Positions 1-7,343 of a stretch of DNA of 17,213 nt are shown piece after piece. The notes under the pieces are model-generated. The model searched no databases and was not told the origin of the DNA. It was given only the letters and a program-made list of their open reading frames with translations. The position numbers and the translations under genes are program-made. How positions within the stretch are numbered: position 1 is the first letter of the stretch; each line of letters opens with the position of its first letter. This stretch comes from Nostoc sp. GT001 (GTDB taxonomy: Bacteria; Cyanobacteriota; Cyanobacteriia; Cyanobacteriales; Nostocaceae), in NCBI RefSeq assembly GCF_030382115.1, contig NZ_JAUDRJ010000003.1, forward strand, positions 4,735,369 through 4,752,581, in the 5' to 3' direction.

Positions 1-12
1 TCTATCCCCCTT

Positions 13-33
13 GCTCCCTGCTCCCTGCTCCCT
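13..33. repeat. Heptad tandem repeat GCTCCCT x3
   Basis: Three perfect copies of GCTCCCT lie in a pyrimidine-rich stretch just downstream of the SDR gene's stop codon. Short tandem heptads (STRR-type) are a known feature of filamentous cyanobacterial genomes. The array continues imperfectly on both sides and may be cut by the window edge. Confidence 0.6.
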
Positions 34-43
34 TGCCTCTTTT

Positions 44-853
44 TCAAGCTGACCAAGATTCCCGGAAGTCAGCATATAGAGTCAATCCACCATCTACAAA
101 TAGCGTTTGTCCAGTGATGTAGGCGGCTTCATCCGAAGCTAAAAAAGCTACTGCGGCTGCCATCTCCTCAGAGGAGCCAGCACGCCCCATTGGGATGTGA
201 CTTTCCACGATCGCCTTTTTTTCAGGATCGTTTATCCAGGCTTGGTTCATTGGCGTGATTGTTGCTCCAGGGCCAATGGCATTGACACGAATACCTCGGT
301 TAGCATATTCCAAAGCTAAGGTTTTGGTGAGGTTTTCCATCCCGCCTTTGCTAATGGAATAACTGATATACATCGGTCGCGGAATAATTTCGTGAACGCT
401 GGAAATATTAATAATCGCTCCTGGACGATTAACAGACAGGAGGTGTTTAATAGTTTCACGCGCGCAGAGATAAGCACCCCGGAGATTGACTGCAATTACC
501 CGATCAAAGTCTGCTGTGGTAACTTCGTGGGATGGACTTTCTGTTTGAATGCCAGCATTATTAACTAGAATATCTAAACTGCCAAATTCCTTTACTACGG
601 TGTTGACCATCTCAATAATGTCTGATTCTTGGGAGACATCTCCTTGAACCAGCAGCGACTTCACACCACAATTTTCGATATTTCCGCAGGATTTTTGCAA
701 TGCCATCTCTTCCGTATCTGCCGCGGCATCAGGGTCTTTGCGGTAATTGATGGCGATGTTGCACCCTTCTTCGGCGAGTCTGATAGCGATCGCCTGACCG
801 ATACCTGAAGTTGCACCTGTAATTAAAGCATTCTTTCCTTTTAAGCCTATCAT
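44..853 (-). CDS. SDR family oxidoreductase (glucose 1-dehydrogenase-like)
   Basis: A 269-residue short-chain dehydrogenase, a cytoplasmic NAD(P)-dependent oxidoreductase. The Rossmann nucleotide motif TGATSGIG is at residues 12-19, the structural NNAG at 98-101, and the catalytic set S152, Y165 and K169 (YSISK) is complete. The C-terminal part (ITGQTLFVDGG) is the usual SDR end, so the protein is full length. Residues about 41-66 form a slightly longer loop than usual, with two cysteines. The start is well supported: GGAGGAAAT sits directly before the ATG. The sequence resembles the glucose 1-dehydrogenase/general-stress SDR group, but substrate cannot be read from sequence; a 3-oxoacyl-ACP reductase-like role is the main alternative. 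The next gene on the same strand lies 249 bases upstream behind a terminator, so it is probably transcribed alone. Confidence 0.93.
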   Translation of the reverse strand: MIGLKGKNALITGATSGIGQAIAIRLAEEGCNIAINYRKDPDAAADTEEMALQKSCGNIENCGVKSLLVQGDVSQESDIIEMVNTVVKEFGSLDILVNNAGIQTESPSHEVTTADFDRVIAVNLRGAYLCARETIKHLLSVNRPGAIINISSVHEIIPRPMYISYSISKGGMENLTKTLALEYANRGIRVNAIGPGATITPMNQAWINDPEKKAIVESHIPMGRAGSSEEMAAAVAFLASDEAAYITGQTLFVDGGLTLYADFRESWSA

Positions 854-1019
854 ATTTCCTCCCTAAGCTGCCCTGATTTGAATTTGCACTAGTCAAACAA
901 TTTTGGATTTTAGATTACTCTTTTTCACGTTTAAGACTTGTACTGTCAACCCCCATTGGAGTGAATTTAAATTTAAAAAATAAATATTTGATAATTTTGA
1001 ATTTCTAAAATCAATTCCC

Positions 1020-1072
1020 AAAAATCAGGCTACAGATTCAAGAGATGAAAACTCAACTTGAATCTGATGCCT
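1020..1072 (-). terminator. Intrinsic terminator of the methyltransferase gene
   Basis: Read on the minus strand, a stem forms from CAGATTCAAG (1066-1057) and CTTGAATCTG (1042-1033), extended by AGGC/GCCT (1072-1069 with 1030-1027) across a 2x2 mismatch. Two bases later comes a run of five T (1024-1020). It lies 30 bases after the methyltransferase stop codon, the right place and direction to end that transcript and insulate the SDR gene. Confidence 0.7.
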
Positions 1073-1102
1073 CTTAATTACGAATTACGAATTAGTTAGT
1101 CC

Positions 1103-1757
1103 CTATCGCAAATTCGCTGGCACTTGTTCAGGAACTACCCAATAGTAAACAGTTTTGCCCTCTACATTGAGAGTCTGCTGTGGTTTCCAATCGCCCATAT
1201 CGAAGGCGTGGGAGACAATGCGAGTCCCAGGTTTAAGTTCTTTCAACAGCTTGGGACGGAGTTTGGCATTAATCTCTGGCAGTAAATAAAGTGTAACTAC
1301 TGTTGCTTCACTAAAATCAGTGTTGAACAAATCTTGTTGGACAAACTTGACGCGATCGCTTACTCCTGCTTTTTGGGCATTAGCATTAGCTTCTTTGATG
1401 CGATCGGGGTCAATATCTATACCGATGCCGCGCGTACCAAACTTTTGTGCCGCAGTATTAACAATTCTGCCATCACCACTACCAAGGTCGTACAACACAT
1501 CATTTTTACCCACTTTTGCCACTTGTAACATTGCATCTACCACTGGTTGTGGTGTAGGTACATAAGGAACATCTCCAGGACGTTCTTGGACTTGAGTTGT
1601 CGCTGATGGTGTTTCAGTTTCGGTCTGACCTAGTTAAAGTAGAAGGTTGTTGTGTACCGGCTTCCAAATCTTGTTGTTGCGGCGTACACCCAGCAATTCC
1701 TAAACTGGTAACACTAACGCCTGTAACCAGTAAAAACAGAATTTTTTTGAAGTTCAT
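1103..1757 (-). pseudogene. Class I SAM-dependent methyltransferase with lipoprotein signal, frameshifted
   Basis: Two reading frames together encode one protein of about 217 residues. The first starts at ATG 1757 behind AAGGAGA and gives a lipoprotein signal: MNFKK, a hydrophobic stretch, then the lipobox IAGC with the lipidated Cys at residue 24. It runs to a TGA at 1614-1616. The second frame, one base away, is open from 1633 to the stop at 1103. It holds a threonine-rich linker and a class I methyltransferase domain with the SAM motif DLGSGDGR and an acidic GIDIDPDRI strand. Both frames are open over 1617-1633, inside the linker, so a one-base insertion there (or two-base loss) explains the break. 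Either the gene is inactive, or this is a base-calling error. Translation of the domain alone would need the GTG at 1543, which has no ribosome site. The methylated substrate is unknown. Confidence 0.8.
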
Positions 1758-1857
1758 GAATTTTCTCCTTGATTGAGTAGTTAGTAGAACAACTGATAGT
1801 CAGAAAATTTTGAATTGCTTATTGTGTGAGGTTTAGGTTGCACAATCCAAAATTGTA

Positions 1858-3216
1858 TTAAGTCCTACCTTGACGGTAGTTATTCCAGAACAACAGGGGA
1901 ATACCTGCTGCCACCACTAAAACACCTGCGATCGCTCCCACACCTGTATAAACCAAGCTAGAGTACAGCAAGTAAGCGCAGACTGCACAAAAGAGTAATG
2001 GTGTTAAAGGATAAAATGGCACACGGAAAGGGCGAACTATGTGGGGTTCGCGGATGCGCAATACCAGCAGTGATATGCCGGAAAGCAGGAAAAAGAACCA
2101 AAATATCGGGGCAGTGTAATCCACCATTGTTTGAAAGCCTTTGCGGGTGAGCGTGCCTAAAAGAACCAGTGCTAAGGAGATCGCTGCTTGCAAGAATAAG
2201 GCATAGGTAGGACTGCTCGGACGTTGTTGCCAGCGTCCCATAAAACCAAATAGCGAAAAATCCTGTCCCAGTGCGTAATTGGTACGCGCTCCAGTAAAGA
2301 TTGTGGCGTTGGTTGCTCCCAAAGTAGCGATCGCAATCAGCACACTGATAAACAAAGCTCCCGGTTGGCCCCAAAGAGAGCGCATTAAATCTGCGGCTAC
2401 TGCTTCTGACTGTGCCATGTTTGCTAATCCCAGTCCCCGCAGGTAAGCCAGATTGATTAGTAGGTAAATGGCAGTGATAATACCAATACTCCACATTAGC
2501 GATCGCACAATATTACGTCGTCCATCTTGGATTTCTGCGGAGATGTAAGCTGCCTCATTCCAACCACCGTAAGATAGCAACACAAACACCATTGCCAATC
2601 CCCAGGTTCCCGATGATGCAGATTCTATAGGGGCGGCAGAATTAGGAATGGCGGTAAGCCCAAGAATCACTACCAGTAACAAACCTAGAACTTTCGCAGC
2701 ACTCAGCAAGTTTTGTGTCCACTTACCCTGTTGCAAGCCAACGATGTTCAAAGCAGTTAAAAGTGCGATCGCTATGGCTGCATATATAGAAGACGAAAAC
2801 GTTCCTAGCTGCCATATCTGAGAAACATAATCACCAAAAACAAATGCCAATAGAGCAATGGAACCTGTTTGAATCACTGTCATCCGCGCCCAGGCAAATA
2901 AAAAGGCGACTCCCCGTCCGAATGCACGTTTCAAATAGTAGTAGACACCGCCGACGTCGGGATAGACAGTCGCCAACTCTGCATAGCACAAGGCTCCTAC
3001 CAGAGACACGACACCACCCATTAGCCAAAGAAACATTACAGCAAGATCACTGCCTGCTTGACTTGCCACTAGAGCCGGAGTTTGAAAAATCCCCGCTCCG
3101 ATGACAATACCGACAATTAAAGACACTGCATCTGGTAGTGTCAGGGATGCTTTAGGTGTTGCGACTTCAATTGATGTTGTCCGATCGAGCAAATTGTAGT
3201 TTTTACGTCTACTCAC
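1858..3216 (-). CDS. APC superfamily amino acid permease
   Basis: A 452-residue integral membrane transporter with about twelve hydrophobic segments and a short hydrophilic N-terminus. Residues 36-44 (GIVIGAGIF) match the unwound substrate-binding helix 1 signature of the amino acid-polyamine-organocation family. Length is normal for the family, and the protein ends with a short basic tail (NNYRQGRT). The start is GTG at 3216: the overlapping ATG is followed at once by TGA, and AGGAAG lies 5 bases upstream of the GTG. It probably imports or exchanges an amino acid across the inner membrane by proton or antiport coupling, but the substrate cannot be told from the sequence. It sits 100 bases upstream of the methyltransferase gene on the same strand, so co-transcription is possible. 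Confidence 0.9.
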   Translation of the reverse strand: MSRRKNYNLLDRTTSIEVATPKASLTLPDAVSLIVGIVIGAGIFQTPALVASQAGSDLAVMFLWLMGGVVSLVGALCYAELATVYPDVGGVYYYLKRAFGRGVAFLFAWARMTVIQTGSIALLAFVFGDYVSQIWQLGTFSSSIYAAIAIALLTALNIVGLQQGKWTQNLLSAAKVLGLLLVVILGLTAIPNSAAPIESASSGTWGLAMVFVLLSYGGWNEAAYISAEIQDGRRNIVRSLMWSIGIITAIYLLINLAYLRGLGLANMAQSEAVAADLMRSLWGQPGALFISVLIAIATLGATNATIFTGARTNYALGQDFSLFGFMGRWQQRPSSPTYALFLQAAISLALVLLGTLTRKGFQTMVDYTAPIFWFFFLLSGISLLVLRIREPHIVRPFRVPFYPLTPLLFCAVCAYLLYSSLVYTGVGAIAGVLVVAAGIPLLFWNNYRQGRT

Positions 3217-3815
3217 ATTACTTCCTTATTAGTGTTGAGTTGGGACTTTTGGCTTTGTTTTATAGTCTTTGTTCAACAGAGGAATCATCTATGTACTCCA
3301 GATTTGGGAACTCATGATTCAATAAAACCTTTGAGATTGGGGATACCAGACCAAAATTTAACTCTTGAGAAAGTACCTATACTTTTATGATTAACAATAA
3401 ATATGACGAGAAAGTGACAGTCGCCAATGATATGTCTTCAAACTGTAATCTCCATCAATCCACATTAAGATTAATCTCTGTGCAATCGCTCTACCTTCTC
3501 TTGCTAGACAACATTACTCCCCAAGTACCATAGGAAATTTTAATTGGTAAAACGTCTTCCCATAGTGAGATTTATAATAATCTAAAGAATGATTGACTAA
3601 TGCAGCATAATCGTGCATTTTTTGATAAAAAAGCTATTATCGCTATGCATAATTTTGATAGCAGAAACGTTTTATTGATTTATCATCTATGATTGCTTGA
3701 TTTACACCCTGCTGTACTACAGACAGCGATCGCTCCATAGTTTCGATTAAGTATAAATGCATATCTGTACGCTGTTAATTAATAAATAATATATCGGATT
3801 TTTATCCCTAATTCT
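3217..3815. other. AT-rich intergenic region, no gene found
   Basis: This 599-base gap holds one HIP1 site (about 3727) and only very short open frames without ribosome sites. A weak inverted repeat AATGCA/TGCATT followed by T's lies near 3599-3625 but has only six base pairs. The promoter of the permease gene should lie in its left part; no convincing -35/-10 pair was seen. Confidence 0.5.
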
Positions 3816-4244
3816 TTAGTATCTACTACTGGGAAAAAGTAGAATATCTATTGCTTCACCTACTACCAAACCCAATACAGCCAGGACAGTTATAACCCAA
3901 AATGAATCTAGTTTATTGCAGCCAGAAAAGCGCATTTCCAAATCAGCTAACAGCGTAGTGGCTAAGGGGATAATAAAGAGCCTTAATAATATCGACCAAG
4001 TTGCTACTAAAGCAATTGATATACTTAAAAACAAGATGACAACTAAAGTTTTTGAACCAAACTCAACTAAACGCTCGAACCAAGAAAAGCTCTTTCGTAC
4101 TACAGCTATAACCATAGCAACAACAAAAGCTCCTACTAACCAAATAATATGATTAGCAGCAAGATACCATCCCAGGAGAATGTAAGCCAATAAGAGTAAT
4201 ACTAAAGCCATCAAAGGAATCCTGTTAAAAAATTCCATATTCAT
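3816..4244 (-). CDS. Small multi-pass membrane protein, unknown function
   Basis: This 142-residue protein is not recognised. It is almost entirely hydrophobic: membrane segments are predicted by eye at about residues 10-30, 32-49, 65-99 (long enough for one or two passes) and 114-137, joined by short basic loops such as RKSFSWFER. There are no enzyme motifs and only one cysteine (C109). The start is uncertain: ATG at 4244 and a second ATG two codons on both lack a good Shine-Dalgarno sequence. Coding status rests on the long coherent hydrophobic pattern and on gene-like spacing. It stands alone, about 600 bases from each neighbour. The complementary strand also has an open frame, but it is compositionally a shadow. 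Confidence 0.65.
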   Translation of the reverse strand: MNMEFFNRIPLMALVLLLLAYILLGWYLAANHIIWLVGAFVVAMVIAVVRKSFSWFERLVEFGSKTLVVILFLSISIALVATWSILLRLFIIPLATTLLADLEMRFSGCNKLDSFWVITVLAVLGLVVGEAIDILLFPSSRY

Positions 4245-4397
4245 ACTGCCAAGGCTTGTAAAAATACCAGGTTAATCTCTTAATTCTATTCAAGAATCTT
4301 ACTACTAAAACTTTTAAATATACCAGCTTCGCTCAGGATATTTCTCTATCTATAGATCCAATTGAAGCAGATACTCTTTCATCATGACAATATACAG

Positions 4398-4528
4398 CAG
4401 AATTCAGGAGTAAAATACGCTTATACTTGGGTAACAGACTTAGCTTGTGTACTTCAACAACTTGAAAAACGTCTTGTTTCTCGACAATTAGAAAATCTTG
4501 TATTCTGACTCGTGACCCCTGAATTCTG
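4398..4528. repeat. Probable small inverted-repeat element (131 bp)
   Basis: CAGAATTCAGGAGT at 4398-4411 is matched in reverse complement by 4515-4528 with one mismatch, enclosing about 100 bases. GAATTCAG-type ends also bound the composite element at 6202-6551, so this looks like a member of the same dispersed Nostoc repeat population. No gene is inside; a minus-strand frame without a start codon runs through it. Confidence 0.5.
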
Positions 4529-4545
4529 TTTTGATAACTTCTAGC

Positions 4546-4697
4546 CTATAGCAATCCTATTTGATTCATGAAAAATTATAAATAAGAAAACGAACCGCAA
4601 AGTACGCTTTCGCGCAGCGTCTCGTCAGAGAAGGGCGCAAAGGGAAGAAAAAAGAGAGAGATATATAAATTTCACAAATGATTTAGGACTGCTATAG
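4546..4697. mobile_element. MITE-like element with ~29-bp terminal inverted repeats
   Basis: The 152-bp element begins CTATAGCAATCCTATTTGAT and ends AAATGATTTAGGACTGCTATAG-like (last 20 bases ATGATTTAGGACTGCTATAG); the ends are imperfect inverted repeats over roughly 29 bases. There is no coding capacity, as expected for a miniature inverted-repeat element mobilised in trans. The ends CTATAG allow a TA target duplication, suggesting an IS630/Tc1-type parent, but that is inference. A foreign-looking insert lies inside (next feature). Confidence 0.75.
4602..4635. repeat. Nested repeat inside the MITE
   Basis: Around 4616-4635 the sequence GCAGCGTCTCGTCAGAGAAG matches, with one extra base, the reverse complement of 6383-6401 in the composite element downstream. 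It interrupts an otherwise smooth GCAAAG...GCGCAAAGGG tract of the MITE, so one repeat family appears to have inserted into another. The exact insert borders are approximate. Confidence 0.5.
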
Positions 4698-4775
4698 TTA
4701 AATGTTGCGTTCAATTAATGCCTGTTTTCCCACCGCGATACTAGTAAAATCAGCAATAAATAGAATAATCAATTA

Positions 4776-4819
4776 AAAACACGGGAGAGAGGAGCAATCA
4801 ATGGCTGCTCCTCTCTCCC
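4776..4819 (-). terminator. nblA: Intrinsic terminator of nblA
   Basis: A perfect 14-base-pair stem (GGGAGAGAGGAGCA at 4783-4796 with TGCTCCTCTCTCCC at 4806-4819) has a 9-base loop. Read on the minus strand it is followed by GTG and then TTTTT. It lies 65 bases after the nblA stop codon in the matching direction. Confidence 0.85.
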
Positions 4820-4884
4820 ACAAGTTTCTACCAATATTTCTTTGTCGCTGCTAAAAATTCAAAACATTTATTTACTTGTATGCT

Positions 4885-5082
4885 TTAACCCAAAATTGAG
4901 TCTGAATCAAGTTCCCACTGATGTTTGAGCAATTCTTGGTAAGTCGTTTCCCGAATTATCATCTGCTTATAGAGCATAAGCAAAAACTCTTGAGCTTGTT
5001 CACGGGACATCTGCTGCACTTGGTCAGCAAAAGTTCTAAGGCTAAATTCTTGTTCTAAAGATAATGTAATGGGTTGATTCAT
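4885..5082 (-). CDS. nblA: Phycobilisome degradation protein NblA
   Basis: A 65-residue protein matching the NblA family over its whole length. The N-terminus MNQPITLSLEQEFSLRTF, the central helix QVQQMSREQAQEFLLML, and the C-terminal block YQELLKHQWELD are the hallmark segments. NblA is a small helical adaptor that binds phycobiliproteins and hands them to a Clp protease, so the light-harvesting phycobilisome is dismantled under nitrogen or other nutrient starvation. The ATG at 5082 gives the family's usual N-terminus although the Shine-Dalgarno is weak. It has its own terminator and is divergently placed from a peroxiredoxin-like gene 264 bases away. No GTA-N8-TAC (NtcA-type) site was found in that gap, so the regulator cannot be named from sequence. 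Confidence 0.95.
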   Translation of the reverse strand: MNQPITLSLEQEFSLRTFADQVQQMSREQAQEFLLMLYKQMIIRETTYQELLKHQWELDSDSILG

Positions 5083-5346
5083 CGCAGGGTAAATCGCCCA
5101 ACTAGGCGAAAACTAAAGGGTCAATGTTGGCAATCTTGAGAAGAAGCGTTCATATCTAGCTGGCGTTAGCAGTAATACACTCATCAAGCGCCTACTGGGT
5201 ATTCCCTTACTTAGCGGTGTCAAACCTAAATATGAACTTCTGTTAACTAGGATAACAAAATATTTACAAACCTGAGATGATGGCATATTAATGCTTTAGT
5301 AAATCCTGTGTCACTGATACCCCAAATATCCGAGTAATCATTTGTC

Positions 5347-6144
5347 ATGAATCCTTACACTATCCTTAATCAGACCGGACTTCAGCGTGTTAGTGATGGC
5401 ATGATCCGCCCCCTACTAGAAAATTGCGAGACTGCCTCATATATCCTTGTTTTAGTCTGGCCCCAGCTTGGGGATTTTGATAGTCTTGAATATGCTTGGT
5501 GGTTACAGCGCGAAGCTAAGAAATTGTCAGATGAAAAATTCGCTATTCGTGCGGTGGGAATTGGTAATCGCGCCTCTGGAACAAGATTCTGTGAATATAC
5601 AGGATTTCCACCTGAAAATTTATTTGTTGAACCTAATGGAGAACTACATCACCAACTCAAACTTTATTCAGGTCTGAATCTTCCTGTCCCTAGAATTTCC
5701 CCTGCTCAGAAAGCTTGGCTAAATCTAGTGTTAATGTGTGCAGGGTTTGGAAGTCCTGGAACGCTACGAGAAGTTTTTCGGGGATACAGGGGAGATCGTC
5801 AAGCCCCTCAACTCATTGAAGATGATGAAATTATTCAAGGTACTCCTCTACCTGCTTTTCAAGGCTCGTTTTTCAAATTAGCTGGCGGAAGTGGGTTTCA
5901 ACGTCCGTTTGAATTAGCTACTTTACGGCTACGGAATATGGTGGAAGTTCTCAGCAATTGGCATACTTATGTACCTAATTCTGCCTACTTGACTCAGCGT
6001 GGTGGAACTTTTCTGTTTGATACCAAAGGCCAGTTACTTTACGAACATCGAGATCCAGGAATTCTGGGCTTTGCTGCTAATATGAGTCAGCCCCTATCAT
6101 TTTTATCCTCGATCGCAACGGATAGGTTTACTTCAACTCATTAA
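5347..6144 (+). CDS. Peroxiredoxin-like family protein (AhpC/TSA_2, PRXL2-like)
   Basis: A 265-residue protein resembling the cyanobacterial AhpC/TSA-like (PRXL2/FAM213-type) group. Characteristic parts are the segment RAVGIGNRASGTRFCEYTGF followed by PPENLFVEPN (residues about 69-97), the later LPAFQGSFFKLAGGSGFQRP region, and the closing GTFLFDTKGQLLYEHRDPGILGF block. No CxxC pair is seen near the N-terminus, where active members of related groups carry theirs; C82 in RFCEYTGF is the most conserved-looking cysteine. A redox or peroxide-related role is therefore plausible but not proven. The ATG at 5347 has no strong ribosome site, but no better upstream start exists. It is divergent from nblA, and the shared 264-base gap must hold both promoters. 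Confidence 0.8.
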   Translation: MNPYTILNQTGLQRVSDGMIRPLLENCETASYILVLVWPQLGDFDSLEYAWWLQREAKKLSDEKFAIRAVGIGNRASGTRFCEYTGFPPENLFVEPNGELHHQLKLYSGLNLPVPRISPAQKAWLNLVLMCAGFGSPGTLREVFRGYRGDRQAPQLIEDDEIIQGTPLPAFQGSFFKLAGGSGFQRPFELATLRLRNMVEVLSNWHTYVPNSAYLTQRGGTFLFDTKGQLLYEHRDPGILGFAANMSQPLSFLSSIATDRFTSTH

Positions 6145-6193
6145 TTCTTAATTGCTATTTCAATAATATCTAACACAACAAAAGTTTGAAGAA

Positions 6194-6214
6194 GAATTCA
6201 GAATTCAGAATTCA
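6194..6214. repeat. Heptad tandem repeat GAATTCA x3
   Basis: Three perfect GAATTCA units in tandem at the left end of the composite palindrome. The last copies are part of its terminal inverted repeat. This is another STRR-type heptad. Confidence 0.7.
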
Positions 6215-6551
6215 GGTGGTCGCCGAGCGTAGTCGAGGTGAGTCAGAATTAAGACGCTTTGCATAGCTTGCTTCTCTATGATAGTACGCAGACTCGCGTT
6301 CGAGAGCTTTGTCTGCGACACGCTAGGCTATCCGCCAGTCGTACAGAATACCCAACTGAATTCTGACTCACCTCAACTACGCCCTTCTCTACGAGACGCT
6401 GCACTTCGACTACGCTCAGTGACCACGCCAACGGCTACGCTCAGTGACCACGCCAACGGCTACGCTCAGTGACCACGCCAACGGCTACGCTCAGTGACCA
6501 CGCCAACGGCTACGCTCAGGACAGGCTCGGCGACCACCTGAATTCTGAATT
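6202..6551. repeat. Composite palindromic repeat element (350 bp)
   Basis: A perfect 27-base inverted repeat bounds the element (6202-6228 and 6525-6551; inner end GGTGGTCGCCGAGC). A second inverted pair lies just inside: 24 bases with one mismatch at 6227-6250 and 6359-6382 (core GAGGTGAGTCAGAATT). Between them are further dispersed-repeat modules, including CTTCTCTACGAGACGCTGC (6383-6401), and a tandem array. No real gene is inside; a 64-codon open frame at 6278-6472 is made of the repeat itself. The remaining part of this 776-base gap has only the small inverted repeat at 6804-6893. Confidence 0.8.
6411..6519. repeat. 25-bp tandem repeat, 4.4 copies
   Basis: Four perfect 25-base units beginning TACGCTCAGTGACCACGCCA (6411, 6436, 6461, 6486), followed by the first nine bases of a fifth copy at 6511. 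The identical copies suggest recent slippage or unequal exchange. The unit itself resembles dispersed Nostoc repeat modules. Confidence 0.95.
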
Positions 6552-6803
6552 ATGCTGAAAATCGAGATAAGTAAGGACTTTTCTAACGACGCTTGAATTT
6601 CATTTGTGCGAAGTGGTCTTCCAGTAGGAAAATAGATAAAGGAGTAGTAACCATCAAGCTATATGTTTGAAATTATGGTGTTAAATCATTTCTTGTTAAA
6701 AAAGGCTGCTTCGGTATCTCATCAACACTCCGAGCACATCAATCTACTTTTGGAAATCTAAAATCTGCTCTAAAAGAAGCTCTAATGGGTGTAAAAGTCA
6801 TAA

Positions 6804-6893
6804 TAATTCGTAATTGATAATGACGCTTGCTGACTCGCTAACGTAATTCGTAGTTGTAATCACTGCTTGCTCTCTACTCTTAATTACGAATTA
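6804..6893. repeat. Small inverted repeat TAATTCGTAATT / AATTACGAATTA
   Basis: A perfect 12-base inverted repeat (6804-6815 and 6882-6893) bounds a 90-base segment just upstream of the response regulator. Related AATTACGAATTA sequence also appears at about 1076-1094, so it is a dispersed repeat. Confidence 0.6.
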
Positions 6894-6920
6894 CAAATAT
6901 AGCAAGTAAGGATAAATAAA

Positions 6921-7337
6921 ATGTCATTTATTATGCAAACTTCTGGAACTCTTACTGGTTTAGATATCTTGGTAGTTGAGGATGATGATGATACTCGCTT
7001 TTTTATCACTACTGTCTTGGAAATGGATGGAGCAACAGTTATAGCAGTGATATCAGCAGCAGATGCACGTAATGTATTGTCTGAATTGCAACCCGATGTT
7101 TTAATTAGTGATATTGGGTTGCCTGGGGAGGATGGCTACACTTTCATCTCCAAATTCCGGGCGCTTAAACCAAATAATTGTGGACGAGTCCCGGCTATTG
7201 CTTTAACAGCCTTTGCTGATAGTGAGGCTCGTATCCGTGCCTTGGAAGCTGGCTTTGACACTCATATATCTAAACCGGTCGCTCCAGAAGAACTAGTTGA
7301 GATAGTGGCTAATTTGGTTGCTTCTTGTCATTGGTAA
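6921..7337 (+). CDS. Single-domain response regulator (CheY-like REC)
   Basis: A 138-residue protein made of one receiver domain and no output domain. The acidic pocket is E20/D21/D22, the phosphoacceptor is D64 (LISDIGLPGEDGY), the switch threonine is T96 (ALTA), and the conserved lysine is K118 (ISKP); all key residues are present. It should be phosphorylated by a sensor histidine kinase, but no kinase lies in this window, so the partner is unknown. AAGGAT lies 8 bases upstream of the ATG; a second ATG at codon 5 is a possible alternative. It stands alone: upstream is repeat DNA, and downstream a convergent gene ends 6 bases away. Confidence 0.93.
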   Translation: MSFIMQTSGTLTGLDILVVEDDDDTRFFITTVLEMDGATVIAVISAADARNVLSELQPDVLISDIGLPGEDGYTFISKFRALKPNNCGRVPAIALTAFADSEARIRALEAGFDTHISKPVAPEELVEIVANLVASCHW

Positions 7338-7343
7338 TTATTC

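Noticed and set aside
3916..4152. 78-codon plus-strand frame opposite the small membrane protein
   Set aside because: It is the complement of the hydrophobic-coding strand, without ribosome site or recognisable motifs.
4335..4544. Minus-strand frame of about 68 codons through the 4398-4528 element
   Set aside because: No start codon and it crosses repeat ends, so it is most likely chance.
5083..5346. Search for an NtcA site (GTA-N8-TAC) upstream of nblA
   Set aside because: The nearest candidate has GTA and TAC six bases apart, not eight.
6278..6472. 64-codon plus-strand open frame
   Set aside because: It lies wholly inside the composite repeat, and its C-terminal part just translates the 25-base tandem units.
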